A stretch of DNA of 64,000 nt, taken from positions 62,001 to 126,000 of the forward strand of contig NZ_JAHKQO010000039.1 in the NCBI RefSeq assembly GCF_018861065.1, given 5' to 3'. Below the pieces are notes generated by a model. It made no database searches and was not told the DNA's origin. It worked only from the letters and a program-made list of their open reading frames with translations. The DNA is from Paraglaciecola arctica (GTDB lineage: Bacteria; Pseudomonadota; Gammaproteobacteria; Enterobacterales; Alteromonadaceae). Shown piece by piece: positions 38,173 through 47,691 of this stretch (positions are counted from its first letter, which is position 1; each line of letters starts with the position of its first letter). A program made the position numbers and the translations under genes.

Positions 38173-40107
38173 CTAACTACCCACCAATATTGTGCTATTT
38201 AGTTTTTTAACATCAATCAATTGGCGTTCACCATTACTCCAGCTAATGGTGGCAGAATCGACCTTGCTACAAGCGCCTAACCCAATATGCAGCTGATTAT
38301 TATTACCCTGTGAAAAGGGTGATGACGTTGCACCTACAATTCTGACATAGTTATTACCACAAGCTTTCAGCTGTAGTTTTGCACCTTGGGCAATCACCCT
38401 CTTATTCGGTGAGTGACCCACATTCACCGTGATGAAATGATTGTCGTTGTTTAGCTGATTGGTATACAGATGCCATCTACCTCGTTCATTGTTATAAATA
38501 ATGTCGAGATCACCATCAATGTCATAGTCGATTAGCTCGGCTCCACCGCCTGTTGCGCCCAGCTCTTTTGACACTAAGCCATGAGCAGATGCAAGCTTGA
38601 ATGACTTACCCTGTTGGTTTAATAGCAATATTTGCTGGTTTTCTGTCGCCATATTCCCCACCCTCACGACAAATAAATCACTCCAACCATCGTTATCAAA
38701 ATCGCCCGCCACCGCGCTAACCGTCTGTTCAGGGATATTGATACCAAGCTGTTCGGTGACATCAACAAACTTACCGTCTCGATTCTCTAACAATTTAGCC
38801 GGCAGCAAATCAGGCTCAATCACCGAAGGCCTTGATACAACATTATGGATCACCCCTGCTGTTGGAGAAGTGGTTTCCCCTCCAACGCGCCACACGCCAT
38901 TACCTAAATAGCCAATATAAAGTCCTTTTTTATCTTGAACTTGAGGCCAGCCTTTTGCTTGTTCCGACATTAAGGTTAAATTTCTTTCACCAGAGCGTTC
39001 AGCATCAAACTCAACCAATGTTTTGTTACTGCCAACAAAGACGTCAAAGTGCGGATAAGCCATTTGGAGGTTTTCTAAAATGAAATCTCCGTCAATGGTT
39101 AGATCATCAAATTGAAAGGTTTGACGGCGAACAAAAAAGGCAAACCGCTTGTTTTGTTCGTCATAGAAACGTTCTTCATAAAATTGGTGTTTGGAGCGCG
39201 TCAGGAATAAATCCATATCACCATCATTATCAAAATCAATTTCGGCGATACTACGCACTTTAGTCGTATCTGCTAACTCACCAAGTACCTGTTTTGATTG
39301 ATCGCTAAAGCTTAAGCCTTCACCACCCACTGCTGCCACAATGTTATCGCCGCCGTGAAATATCACATCGGGATCTCCATCATTATTGATATCAGTTACA
39401 GTCATTTTATAACCTAACCATTTAGCTTGCGGTAAGATGCTGTCATAAATTAACTTGCCCTGTTCATTTTGATAGAAGTAGTTAGCACCTTTTGGTTGAG
39501 ACTTTAAAGGAAACGCAGAAAATACCATTTCTACATCGCCATCTTGATCGGCATCCATCATCTTTGCGGCTCGACCTCTAGTACGTTGGTATAATGGAAA
39601 CTCTTTACCTTTAGATATTTTACGGTCTTTGCTGACTTCAAATTCAATGGGATACCGTGGTTTTTTACCTCCACCGCCACCTTGAGAAATCATCAATTCA
39701 ACTAATCCATCGTTATCATAATCCGCTGCCGCCACTCCGTGAGTATCGCCAGAAATGACTTTTACCGGTTCAGAAAAAACACCGCCGTTATTCCAATAAA
39801 GCTCTACCGCTTTACCATGTTCCGTAAGCAGCATATCCTGCAGGCCATCTTGATCTAAATCTGCAACCACTGCTGCATCCCACTTACGCCGAGAATCGGG
39901 TTTTGTTGGCAAAATATTTACAGTTTCACGAAATAATTGACCAGATTGTTCAAGATTTAAAGAGGCAGTTGCGGTAACTTTAGGCGACTCTTTTGTAGTT
40001 AACTCGTTAGTATCTGCAGAAGAATCAGACATCACAGAGCATCCAGTAATCGTTGATAGTAGCCCCACGATAACGAGCGATATTTTAGTTATTTGTGATT
40101 TTTGCAT
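38173..40107 (-). CDS. FG-GAP/VCBS-repeat lipoprotein with ASPIC/UnbV end (copy 1)
   Basis: The protein (about 644 residues from the ATG at 40107) has a lipobox STITGC (Cys23) and a chain of calcium-loop-like repeats: DLDQDGLQD, DYDNDGLVE, DADQDGDVE, DINNDGDPD, DFDNDGDMD, DFDNDGWSD and DYDIDGDLD. These indicate an integrin-like beta-propeller. The last 100 residues look like the ASPIC/UnbV domain. It is homologous along its length to the protein at 57112. Both precede a GH16 gene, so a role in binding carrageenan at the cell surface is plausible, but no activity is known to me for this exact family. Confidence 0.82.
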   Translation of the reverse strand: MQKSQITKISLVIVGLLSTITGCSVMSDSSADTNELTTKESPKVTATASLNLEQSGQLFRETVNILPTKPDSRRKWDAAVVADLDQDGLQDMLLTEHGKAVELYWNNGGVFSEPVKVISGDTHGVAAADYDNDGLVELMISQGGGGGKKPRYPIEFEVSKDRKISKGKEFPLYQRTRGRAAKMMDADQDGDVEMVFSAFPLKSQPKGANYFYQNEQGKLIYDSILPQAKWLGYKMTVTDINNDGDPDVIFHGGDNIVAAVGGEGLSFSDQSKQVLGELADTTKVRSIAEIDFDNDGDMDLFLTRSKHQFYEERFYDEQNKRFAFFVRRQTFQFDDLTIDGDFILENLQMAYPHFDVFVGSNKTLVEFDAERSGERNLTLMSEQAKGWPQVQDKKGLYIGYLGNGVWRVGGETTSPTAGVIHNVVSRPSVIEPDLLPAKLLENRDGKFVDVTEQLGINIPEQTVSAVAGDFDNDGWSDLFVVRVGNMATENQQILLLNQQGKSFKLASAHGLVSKELGATGGGAELIDYDIDGDLDIIYNNERGRWHLYTNQLNNDNHFITVNVGHSPNKRVIAQGAKLQLKACGNNYVRIVGATSSPFSQGNNNQLHIGLGACSKVDSATISWSNGERQLIDVKKLNSTILVGS

Positions 40108-40186
40108 TAGAGTTCTTTTCTTAAAAATATAACTGAGAATGTAGGCCACCAACTCGGGTGGCTATAAAAAACAATTGTATGTTTAG

Positions 40187-41668
40187 CTATTGTCTTTCAG
40201 CAATTGCCGAAAATGTTTCATGAAACCGTGGCATCGACTTTTCTCGCCATAAGGTTCCTTCTTCGTGTTTGTGAAACCAAAGTGGTTCGGCATGGGTCCA
40301 CGTCCAGGCTTCCATTTCGGCTTGCATCTCTCTTAATATATCAGGGTGTTTTTTACTTAAATCGTGTTGCTCACTGATATCTTTTTCAATATCAAAAAGC
40401 TGCCATTCCTTGCCAGTAGTGATCGCTTTCCATTGATTTTTGCGCGCTGCGGCTTCTGAAAAGCCAGTGCGATGACGCAGGGCGTAAATCATTTCATCAG
40501 GACGAGCATTGCTATTATTGGCTAAAGCAGGCCAAATATTCTTGCCATCTAACTTTTTGTCGCTCGGGATATTTGCATTTGCAAGCGCCGCAAATGTGGG
40601 AAAAAAATCGAGTGTAATAACGGGATGATTATATTCTTTCCCCGCAGCCACTTTGTTAGGCCAATGGAAAAACATCGGTGTTCTAAAGCCGCCCTCTTTA
40701 ACATCCCCCTTCTTGCCAATAAGCGGATGATTACTCGCCCCTGTATTTGGCTTACCACCATTGTCACTTAAAAATACAATTAAAGTATTTTCATATTGCC
40801 CACTATCTTTAAGTGCTGTAACAATACGCTTTACCCCTCGGTCAACGGCGTAAACCATACCTGCGTAGGTTTTACGTTTCTTATCTTGGATATCAGGAAA
40901 CATCGCCATATCTTCTTCTTTAGCTTCCATAGGTGTATGCGGAGCGTTGTAGGCAAGGTATAAGAAAAATGGCTGAGACTTGTCTTTGGCAGCTGTTTTA
41001 ATAAAGTTTACCGCTTCTCGAGACAGGCCATCAGTCACATATTCAGTTTCATCAACTTCCACTCCATTTCTTTCTAATGGTTTGAGATAAGAAAATATCG
41101 CGTAATCTAATCCGTTTTTTGTTTGACGGTTATAAGCGGCTTTAAATTGCTTTGGAAAATACTTATGGCCGCCATTTAGAAAACCATAAAACTCATCAAA
41201 GCCACGATTATTAGGATGAAACTCAGCATCTTCTCCTAAATGCCATTTACCCAACGCGCCGGTGTAATAGCCGGCATCTTGTAATACTTTTGAAAAATAC
41301 GTTTCACCGGTCGGCACACCTAAATGGCCAGAACGGCTACTTCTAGGTAAATTGAACTGAGATCCAAACTTATGTGGGTAACGACCTGTCATCAAACCAG
41401 CACGGCTAGGCCCACAAAACGCGTGAGCATTGTAAGCGGAGGTGAACTTGGTTCCTCCTTGCGCAAGTGCGTCTAAACTAGGTGTTTTAATATCTTCTGC
41501 ACCATTAAAGCCCACATCGCCATAACCTAAATCATCTGCCAGTATCAATAAAATATTGGGGCGTTCTTGCTCTTTAGTCGGTTGTGCGGGTGATGCATAA
41601 GCAATTGTCGATATAACTGTTGTCGCAATCACACTTAAGATAATCGCTTTTTTAATATGAATAATCAT
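40187..41668 (-). CDS. S1-family sulfatase (arylsulfatase-like, S1_19-type)
   Basis: The 493-residue exported protein has a signal peptide (to about residue 25) and the sulfatase fold: metal motif ILADDLGYGD, formylglycine site [15 protein letters not shown] (Cys85), LGKWHLG and a second metal motif VFLSDNGGKPN. FNGAEDIKTPSLDALAQGG and [17 protein letters not shown] resemble the carrageenan endo-4-sulfatase group (S1_19) by memory, as does the protein at 59249. It should desulfate carrageenan chains or oligosaccharides in the periplasm or outside. It is second in an operon behind another sulfatase. Confidence 0.88.
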   Translation of the reverse strand: MIIHIKKAIILSVIATTVISTIAYASPAQPTKEQERPNILLILADDLGYGDVGFNGAEDIKTPSLDALAQGGTKFTSAYNAHAFCGPSRAGLMTGRYPHKFGSQFNLPRSSRSGHLGVPTGETYFSKVLQDAGYYTGALGKWHLGEDAEFHPNNRGFDEFYGFLNGGHKYFPKQFKAAYNRQTKNGLDYAIFSYLKPLERNGVEVDETEYVTDGLSREAVNFIKTAAKDKSQPFFLYLAYNAPHTPMEAKEEDMAMFPDIQDKKRKTYAGMVYAVDRGVKRIVTALKDSGQYENTLIVFLSDNGGKPNTGASNHPLIGKKGDVKEGGFRTPMFFHWPNKVAAGKEYNHPVITLDFFPTFAALANANIPSDKKLDGKNIWPALANNSNARPDEMIYALRHRTGFSEAAARKNQWKAITTGKEWQLFDIEKDISEQHDLSKKHPDILREMQAEMEAWTWTHAEPLWFHKHEEGTLWREKSMPRFHETFSAIAERQ

Positions 41669-41694
41669 CTATTTTCTCTGAATTAACTTTTGGT

Positions 41695-43236
41695 TTATAA
41701 ATAAGCGTTAGCATGGTGTTCAAGCTTAGTTAATGACGGGTCTTCAACACGTGCTAATTCTTTCATCAACAGTTTCACCATGTGAGCGCGTTGCTTTTTA
41801 TATTGAGGATTTTTAATTTGATTGGTGATTTCACCTGGATCCTGAGTTAAATCATAAAATTCATCACGGTTGTCGCCGGGGTTCCAAACAAATTTAAATT
41901 CTGGTGTTCGCACCGCCCGGATACCAAACCAAGCGCCGTTGTACCACTCATAGGCATACAGAGCGACATCTGGCTGACCTTTTTCGGCCTCATCTCCCTG
42001 CTTCATTAACGGCATTAACGTATGGCCATCAACCTCTCCATCGGTGGGTAATTGCATCCATTGTGCAATGGTGGGGGTGACATCCAACATCGATACTTGA
42101 CGATTAACCACTTTCGGTTCGATATTTGGATCTTTAATTAGAAGAGGCATTCGCATAAGTTCATCATAAGCATAAGGCCCTTTATCATATAAAGTATGCT
42201 CACCTAACATACTGCCTTGATCACCCCACAACACTATATGTAAATCATCGTATATGCCTTCTTCTTTCGCCGTTTGTATTAATTCACCGACAATGCGATC
42301 AACCATTGCTATAGCGCCGTAGTAATAGCTGCGCGCTTTACGCCAATCCATATCGGTCATATGGCCAACGTCATGCCATGGCCACCAAATACCATCTTGT
42401 GCTAAAGGCTTATTAACTCGCCTTGCTAAATGATTTGTTGGTAACTTAATTTTTTTAGGGTCATACATACTGGCATAGGGCTCAGGTACACGGTACGCGG
42501 GATGCGGTTGATTAAAACTAACGACTCCAAAAAATGGTCTTTCATCATTTGCCATTTGTTTTAACATTTTCTTGCCGGCCACGAGTTTATTGTATGCTTC
42601 CGTATCTTCGTAGTCTCCATCAAGAGTTTTGTAGTATTCATGTTTTTCGTTGTTTTTATCCAACTTCCCCTCGTAATACCCCTTCACTTGCCCTACTTTT
42701 GCATACGGCGTATAAACCCGTGAAAAGCGCTTTCTTGGCTCATGCCCTTGTGCCAAATCAATTTCGGCACCACGTAACTCAGTACCTCGTGCTCCTAGAT
42801 GCCATTTTCCAACGTGACCGACTAAGTAGCCTGACTCTGACGCTCGCCTTAGTAGTCCACCTTCTTTCAAGTCCAATTCTGCTAGTCGCGTAGAATATAA
42901 CTCGACATTATCGTCTAAACCGGTTTTATGCCCCCAACGACCAGTATAAAAAGCAGCTCGGGATGGGGAGCATAAGCCTGTTGTAGTCATTGCATTATCA
43001 AAGCGGGTTGACTCTGCGGCTAATTGGTCAATATTGGGTGTGTTGACAGGGCCACCACGATAAGAAAAAGTATCAAAGCGCATATCATCAAACATCAACA
43101 CTAAAACATTCGGCTGTTTACTTGGCGATATACTTGTTTCTGCTTTTTGCTCAGCAGTGGCAGTAAAAGCAACCGAAGTGGCGGCAGCAATCATAGCGGC
43201 CATATGACATATAGACTTAAACACTCTCATTAGCAC
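41695..43236 (-). CDS. S1-family sulfatase
   Basis: The 513-residue exported protein (signal peptide to about residue 28, ending TATA) has the motif VLVLMFDDMRFD, the formylglycine site GLCSPSRAAFYTGRWG (Cys89), VGHVGKWHLGARG and VLWGDQGSMLGEHTLYDK. It belongs to a different branch from its neighbour at 40187. It leads the leftward operon sulfatase-sulfatase-FG-GAP-SDR-GH16, and a near-perfect copy of the 17-bp palindrome stands 44 bases upstream of its start. This supports induction together with the sugar-catabolic genes further right. Confidence 0.88.
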   Translation of the reverse strand: MLMRVFKSICHMAAMIAAATSVAFTATAEQKAETSISPSKQPNVLVLMFDDMRFDTFSYRGGPVNTPNIDQLAAESTRFDNAMTTTGLCSPSRAAFYTGRWGHKTGLDDNVELYSTRLAELDLKEGGLLRRASESGYLVGHVGKWHLGARGTELRGAEIDLAQGHEPRKRFSRVYTPYAKVGQVKGYYEGKLDKNNEKHEYYKTLDGDYEDTEAYNKLVAGKKMLKQMANDERPFFGVVSFNQPHPAYRVPEPYASMYDPKKIKLPTNHLARRVNKPLAQDGIWWPWHDVGHMTDMDWRKARSYYYGAIAMVDRIVGELIQTAKEEGIYDDLHIVLWGDQGSMLGEHTLYDKGPYAYDELMRMPLLIKDPNIEPKVVNRQVSMLDVTPTIAQWMQLPTDGEVDGHTLMPLMKQGDEAEKGQPDVALYAYEWYNGAWFGIRAVRTPEFKFVWNPGDNRDEFYDLTQDPGEITNQIKNPQYKKQRAHMVKLLMKELARVEDPSLTKLEHHANAYL

Positions 43237-43279
43237 GATGTCCCAGATTAATTTTGATGCAACAATAATGCAATGTATA

Positions 43280-43296
43280 TAAACATATGACGTTTA
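43280..43296. promoter_or_regulatory. Predicted GntR operator, site 1 (sulfatase operon)
   Basis: TAAACAT-ATG-ACGTTTA, one mismatch in the right half from the shared palindrome TAAACAT-N3-ATGTTTA. It lies 44 bases upstream of the sulfatase gene. Confidence 0.65.
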
Positions 43297-44093
43297 ATGA
43301 TTCAAGTAAAAAACGACTTCTTTACACAATTTTTACAAGTGGGGGAATTGACTATTTTGTATAATGTAAGAGAGTAAAAAAGTGTCACACTTAATGACTA
43401 CTTATTGCCATTTAAGATCATTGTTCGCTTTTAGTAGTGACTTCTACTTTCGGCCAAAAACGGGCATCGTGTACCTTTGATTTTTACTTCGGTTTTACAC
43501 CAAAGCGGCCCTTGTCCTTAAACTATTTTACAGCTGCTTCATCCGACATTGCTGACATTATTACAATTGAGCTATTTCCAATTACATCACGAATAATTTA
43601 ACTTTGTTCTGACCCCGATATTTACGTATTTACGAACAACACTTCAGAACAGCAACAGGTAATGAGCATATGTTGCAACAATTCAAACACCATACAGACC
43701 ATCAACGAATACCAAGGATGGCAAGGCTAGAGTCTTGCTCCAATCCGTCTGAATCATTAGCATCACATCTTTGAACAGCCTTCTGCATAACATGTGCTCA
43801 TCCACGTTGCCTGTCATTTGAGTTTGGTTATACATTTAAACGTTTTCAGCGCGTCTCGTCCTAAAAAATTCTAATTCCTAACTTTAAAACCACAGAATCC
43901 AAATAACAGGAGCACTTTAAACTTGAAGCTGGAGCTGCGATTGGGTAGTTTGTTATTTTAGGTGTCTTATTAAAGCTTATATTCAAATGGAGGCGGTTGG
44001 CTTAATGCCTATTTTTTGCTACCGTTGAGGATTGATAGGCGAAGCAACTATTAAGTTGTGAACGTCTTATCTTTTTATTCAAAGAGTCGATAA
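43297..44093. other. Long intergenic stretch without a gene
   Basis: About 800 bases between two divergent genes contain no plausible coding sequence. TTTCGGCCAAAAACGGGCA near 43450 resembles CATTCGGCCAAAAAGCTGAC near 16573, and a GGGGTCAGAACAAAG-type sequence (minus strand, about 43600-43615) looks to me like the flank of a mobile element. These hint at decayed inserted DNA, but I cannot name an element. The right end holds the promoter of the DUF1080 gene. Confidence 0.35.
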
Positions 44094-44876
44094 ATGAAGT
44101 TCATTATTAAAGTGCTATCTCTTAGTGTGGTTACGTTTTTTTGTGCATGCGCGTACCAAGAGTCTCCTAAAAATGATTGGATACCCATGTTCAACGGTAA
44201 AAACTTAGATGGTTGGACGGTAAAAATCCATCATCATAATGTCGGTGATAATTACGGCGATACCTTCCGAGTTGAAAATGGACTACTGCGAGTTAACTAC
44301 GATAAATATGATAACTTTGATAATCGATTTGCTCACCTTTACTTTGATCAGCCCTTTGCTAATTTCCACCTAACACTCGCGTATCGATTTTACGGCGAAT
44401 TCATGCATGATGCGCCTCATTATGCAGAACGAAATAGCGGTGTGATGTATTACAGCCAAGCGCCGAATTCTATTTTAAAAGAACAAGATTGGCCTATATC
44501 TGTTGAAATGCAATTTTTAGCGGATCTTGGAGACGGCAAGCCTCGCCCTACAGGCAATATGTGTTCTCCTGGCACTGATATAGAATATAAGGGAGCTATT
44601 TATGACGAACATTGCTTGGAATCGTCGTCTTCTACTATCCCAGTTGATGACTGGGTTAGGGCAGAGCTCATCGTACAAGATGGTATGGTAACGCACATTA
44701 TTAACGATGAAGTAGTGTTGCAGTACACTCAGCCTAAAATGGGAGGACGCTTTATCAAAGGATACGATCCTAAAATGTGGATACCGGGTAAATCATTGAC
44801 TTCTGGGTACATTGCTTTGCAAAGTGAAGGTCATCCCATTGAATTTAAAGATCTCATGGTCAAGCCTTTACCTTGA
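44094..44876 (+). CDS. DUF1080 (3-keto-disaccharide hydrolase-like) lipoprotein
   Basis: The 260-residue protein has a lipoprotein-like signal (TFFCACAYQ) and a single concanavalin-like DUF1080 domain: WIPMFNGKNLDGW at the start, then MYYSQAP, EMQFLADLGDG and IALQSEGHPIEFKDLMV at the end. Some relatives hydrolyse 3-keto-glycosides and others are thought to bind or cut polysaccharides. It is the only gene in its transcript, divergent from the sulfatase operon and convergent with the alpha/beta hydrolase. Its substrate here is unknown; a role on carrageenan oligosaccharides is inferred from position. Confidence 0.82.
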   Translation: MKFIIKVLSLSVVTFFCACAYQESPKNDWIPMFNGKNLDGWTVKIHHHNVGDNYGDTFRVENGLLRVNYDKYDNFDNRFAHLYFDQPFANFHLTLAYRFYGEFMHDAPHYAERNSGVMYYSQAPNSILKEQDWPISVEMQFLADLGDGKPRPTGNMCSPGTDIEYKGAIYDEHCLESSSSTIPVDDWVRAELIVQDGMVTHIINDEVVLQYTQPKMGGRFIKGYDPKMWIPGKSLTSGYIALQSEGHPIEFKDLMVKPLP

Positions 44877-45006
44877 CTGAACGTGCTTATGGTAGCTAGG
44901 GTGTTATTTTGTATTCAAATGTTGCACATGCTTTAGGGGTGTACGTTATGGCACCAATACCCGTTTCCCGCCAGCATCATTATTAGTTTGCCAGTTGTAT
45001 GACTTT

Positions 45007-45855
45007 TTAGTTGGCATTTAGGAGAGAGATCCACCCCATTACACTGCTTTTTACCACATCATCTTTCTTTAGTAGCTGATTAATAATACTTTTGTGATCT
45101 CTGTTCATGGCTTCAATTACCTGCACATGATTATGGTTAATGAACATGGCCTGTGCAAATTGTTGAATTTCTTTGTCCATACCAGGATGGTCATTGTCCG
45201 CATACATAAGCAACATAGGCAATTTGTTTTGCTCAATATGTGACGTCACTGACGCCGATCTATATATATGTTTATCGGTGCCCCACACTTGCTCTAAATG
45301 TGTTTTGTTAAGGTTTGAGAGTTCAAGCAGTGGACTAATTGCCACAACCCCTTGAATATTACCTCGTAAATTAGCGAGTTTAGACAACCACTGTTCATCA
45401 ACGGCCAATAAGGCCGCAAGGTAAGCCCCAGCAGAATGCCCCGATATAACAATGTTAGAGGTATCACAACCGTAAGACTGCATATGTTGAACGGCCCATT
45501 TTATCGCTTTTACTGCATCTAACATTTGTGCTGGAAAAAGATGTTCTGGCGCTAAACGATAGTTTGGCGCAACAACGCATAAGCCTAATTGTGCAAAAGT
45601 TTCGGCAAATGCTTTTGACCCTTTCTCTTTAGAACCAAAGGTTAATCCTCCACCGTGAAAGTGCACCAGTACAGGATTGTTATCCCTTACTTTAGGTAAG
45701 TAAACATCTAACTTATCTCGATTGTCTGAATAGTCAACTGAGGGCACGTAATCAATATTTTGCTTGGCTTGTATAGGCTTAGCAGCGAGTACATCTTCTA
45801 CAATAAACAGCGCAGTGCAACAACACACCGCAGTGATAATAGGTCTAAGCATCAT
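45007..45855 (-). CDS. Exported alpha/beta hydrolase (HSL-type esterase-like)
   Basis: The 282-residue protein has a short signal peptide (to about residue 24, VLAA), an oxyanion-hole HFHGGGLTFGS, the nucleophile elbow ISGHSAGAYLAAL and a likely catalytic Asp/His pair (YADNDHPGMD and MNRDHKSI). That is the hormone-sensitive-lipase/acetyl-esterase pattern. It could remove acyl or methyl ester groups from an algal polysaccharide. Its start overlaps the stop of the upstream sulfatase gene as TAATG with GAGG just before, so the two are translationally coupled. Confidence 0.85.
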   Translation of the reverse strand: MMLRPIITAVCCCTALFIVEDVLAAKPIQAKQNIDYVPSVDYSDNRDKLDVYLPKVRDNNPVLVHFHGGGLTFGSKEKGSKAFAETFAQLGLCVVAPNYRLAPEHLFPAQMLDAVKAIKWAVQHMQSYGCDTSNIVISGHSAGAYLAALLAVDEQWLSKLANLRGNIQGVVAISPLLELSNLNKTHLEQVWGTDKHIYRSASVTSHIEQNKLPMLLMYADNDHPGMDKEIQQFAQAMFINHNHVQVIEAMNRDHKSIINQLLKKDDVVKSSVMGWISLLNAN

Positions 45856-47384
45856 TATTCCTCAACCAATTTAGGAAACCACGGGGCTTGACCATTTTTA
45901 CTTTTTAAGAATTGGGCCTGTGTTTGTTGATACCATTTATGTAAATTCAAACGCATCGCATTAAGCCGATCTGGATATTTACTGGCAAGATCGGTTTGCT
46001 CGCCAATATCAGTGTCAAGGTTAAACAAGTGCGTTCGGCCATCTTCAAACCGTTCAATTAATTTCCAATTTCCTTCACGGATCGCAGCGCCGGGAAAACC
46101 ACCTTGATTCGAATAATGCGGGTAATGAAAATACAGAGGCCGAGTGACTAAACGCTTACGATCAGCTTGTGATGGTATAAATGGGTTTAGATCTACGCCA
46201 TCTACATGTTGTTGCGGCAATAAAGGAATATTAGCCGCACTCAATAAAGTAGGGTATAAATCAGTTGAAGTGACGGGCTCATTGACTTGATTACCACTGT
46301 GTTGCATTTGTGGCAGTCTAACAATTAATGGCACGCGAATGCCTCCTTCATATAACCACCCTTTCCCCCCCCTAAGCGGTAAATTAGAGGTAGGTGATCC
46401 CTCCGCGCTAGACAAGCCGCCATTATCTGACGTAAAAACAATAAGGGTATTTTGATCGAGCCCGGTTTGTTGAAGTTTCGCCAACAATCGCCCTACCTGC
46501 TTATCCATTTGGTTGACCATGGCAGCGTAGGTAGGATGATTCTGTTTTACCCGAACCTCTCGTTTATCGGCAATAGGCCATACTTGTTCTTCATCTTGAA
46601 ACTCATCGTTATGGGCCAATGTTTGTGTTTTTGCTTGATACCTTTGAACATCTTGCTGAGGGGCCTGTAAAGGCGTATGCACGGTATAAAAGGATAGCAT
46701 CATGAAAAACGGGTCAGATTGCTGGCTATATTGATCTACTAAAGCAATGGCTTCATTGGTTAAACGGGCCGTTAGATACTCACCTTTGGGCCCATCCTTA
46801 AGGCGTGAATTTTTATAAGGCGAAAAATACCCTGCCGCAGGATGACCATTTTTAGTGCCGGCTATATTGACGTCAAAGCCTTGATGTTCAGGCCATAAAT
46901 GTTCACTTAATCCTAAATGCCATTTCCCCAAAAAAGCAGTGTGGTAGCCGCTTTGCTTAAACGCTTCGGCAATGGTGGTTTCTGAAAGTGGTAAATAGTC
47001 TTTAAAACTTGCGGGTAAAAAACGACCAGAACGGGCTGGTTTATTTTTAGTGGGAAACCAATCGGTAGCTTGCCCTCGAGTGGGGTGTTTTCCTGTTAAA
47101 AGTGCGAACCGAGAAGGGCTGCACACTGGGTTAGCCGCATAGCCATTAGTAAACATTACACCTTGCCCAGCTAGGGCGTCTATATTGGGCGTGTCGTAAA
47201 AGCTTTGTGGGTTAAACGCCTTAATGTCTGAATAGCCTAAGTCATCTACCACAATAAACAACACGTTGGGCTTTTTTTCAGGTGGTGAGGCTTTGGCAGA
47301 GCTCAAGCCGGCACTTAAACACAACAGAAGCAATGAAAGATAAGCCTTTGCTTTACAGCTAAAAAGGATAGAAGGTGTGGTCAT
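45855..47384 (-). CDS. S1-family sulfatase
   Basis: The 509-residue exported protein (signal peptide to about residue 30) has VLFIVVDDLGYSDI, the formylglycine site PVCSPSRFALLTGKHP (Cys88), FLGKWHLG and VFTSDNGGLSS. FYDTPNIDALAGQG and SFYTVHTPLQAP distinguish it from the other sulfatases of the window. It is coupled to the esterase-like gene. A perfect 17-bp palindrome lies 38 bases upstream of its start, so it is a predicted member of the GntR regulon. Confidence 0.88.
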   Translation of the reverse strand: MTTPSILFSCKAKAYLSLLLLCLSAGLSSAKASPPEKKPNVLFIVVDDLGYSDIKAFNPQSFYDTPNIDALAGQGVMFTNGYAANPVCSPSRFALLTGKHPTRGQATDWFPTKNKPARSGRFLPASFKDYLPLSETTIAEAFKQSGYHTAFLGKWHLGLSEHLWPEHQGFDVNIAGTKNGHPAAGYFSPYKNSRLKDGPKGEYLTARLTNEAIALVDQYSQQSDPFFMMLSFYTVHTPLQAPQQDVQRYQAKTQTLAHNDEFQDEEQVWPIADKREVRVKQNHPTYAAMVNQMDKQVGRLLAKLQQTGLDQNTLIVFTSDNGGLSSAEGSPTSNLPLRGGKGWLYEGGIRVPLIVRLPQMQHSGNQVNEPVTSTDLYPTLLSAANIPLLPQQHVDGVDLNPFIPSQADRKRLVTRPLYFHYPHYSNQGGFPGAAIREGNWKLIERFEDGRTHLFNLDTDIGEQTDLASKYPDRLNAMRLNLHKWYQQTQAQFLKSKNGQAPWFPKLVEE

Positions 47385-47421
47385 AAAATCGCTCGTAAGA
47401 TAACTCTTCTATAACAATACA

Positions 47422-47438
47422 TAAACATAATATGTTTA
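47422..47438. promoter_or_regulatory. Predicted GntR operator, site 2 (sulfatase/esterase)
   Basis: TAAACAT-AAT-ATGTTTA, perfect in both halves, 38 bases upstream of the sulfatase gene at 45855. Confidence 0.75.
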
Positions 47439-47557
47439 TCAACATAAAACCTTCCAGGGGTGAGATGCAATAATTAGCCCATAGTTTATTCGGGCTTGTT
47501 TATGTTTAAAGACGGCTTGAGAGCATTGTTTAGGGGTAAATACCTGAAGCTAAGAGG

Positions 47558-47691
47558 ACATCAACGTTAAATATCACCCAAGCCGAATTGACTGAAATGT
47601 TAGATACCCCAAAAACGCCATATCTAGAATTGAAGACCACGCCGATGACGTAAAACTCTCAACCCTAGAACGCTTCACCTCTGCCTTTTAG
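47558..47691 (+). pseudogene. Remnant of a HigA-like XRE antitoxin gene
   Basis: In the plus strand one frame reads TLNITQAELTEMLDTPKT and, after a one-base shift near 47618, AISRIEDHADDVKLSTLERF to a stop at 47691. Together these give the helix-turn-helix and C-terminal signature of HigA/XRE antitoxins (TQAELAEML...AISRIE...LSTLERF). There is no intact start and no toxin gene. The transposase remnant abuts its 3' end, so the insertion probably broke it. The rest of 47439-47557 holds nothing I recognise. Confidence 0.65.

Noticed and set aside
38597-38911. Plus-strand ORF of 104 residues inside FG-GAP copy 1
   Set aside because: It is a shadow of the calcium-loop repeats; no start site or homology can be seen.
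42534-42893. Plus-strand ORF of 119 residues inside a sulfatase gene
   Set aside because: It is antisense to the conserved sulfatase N-terminal region and not a credible gene.
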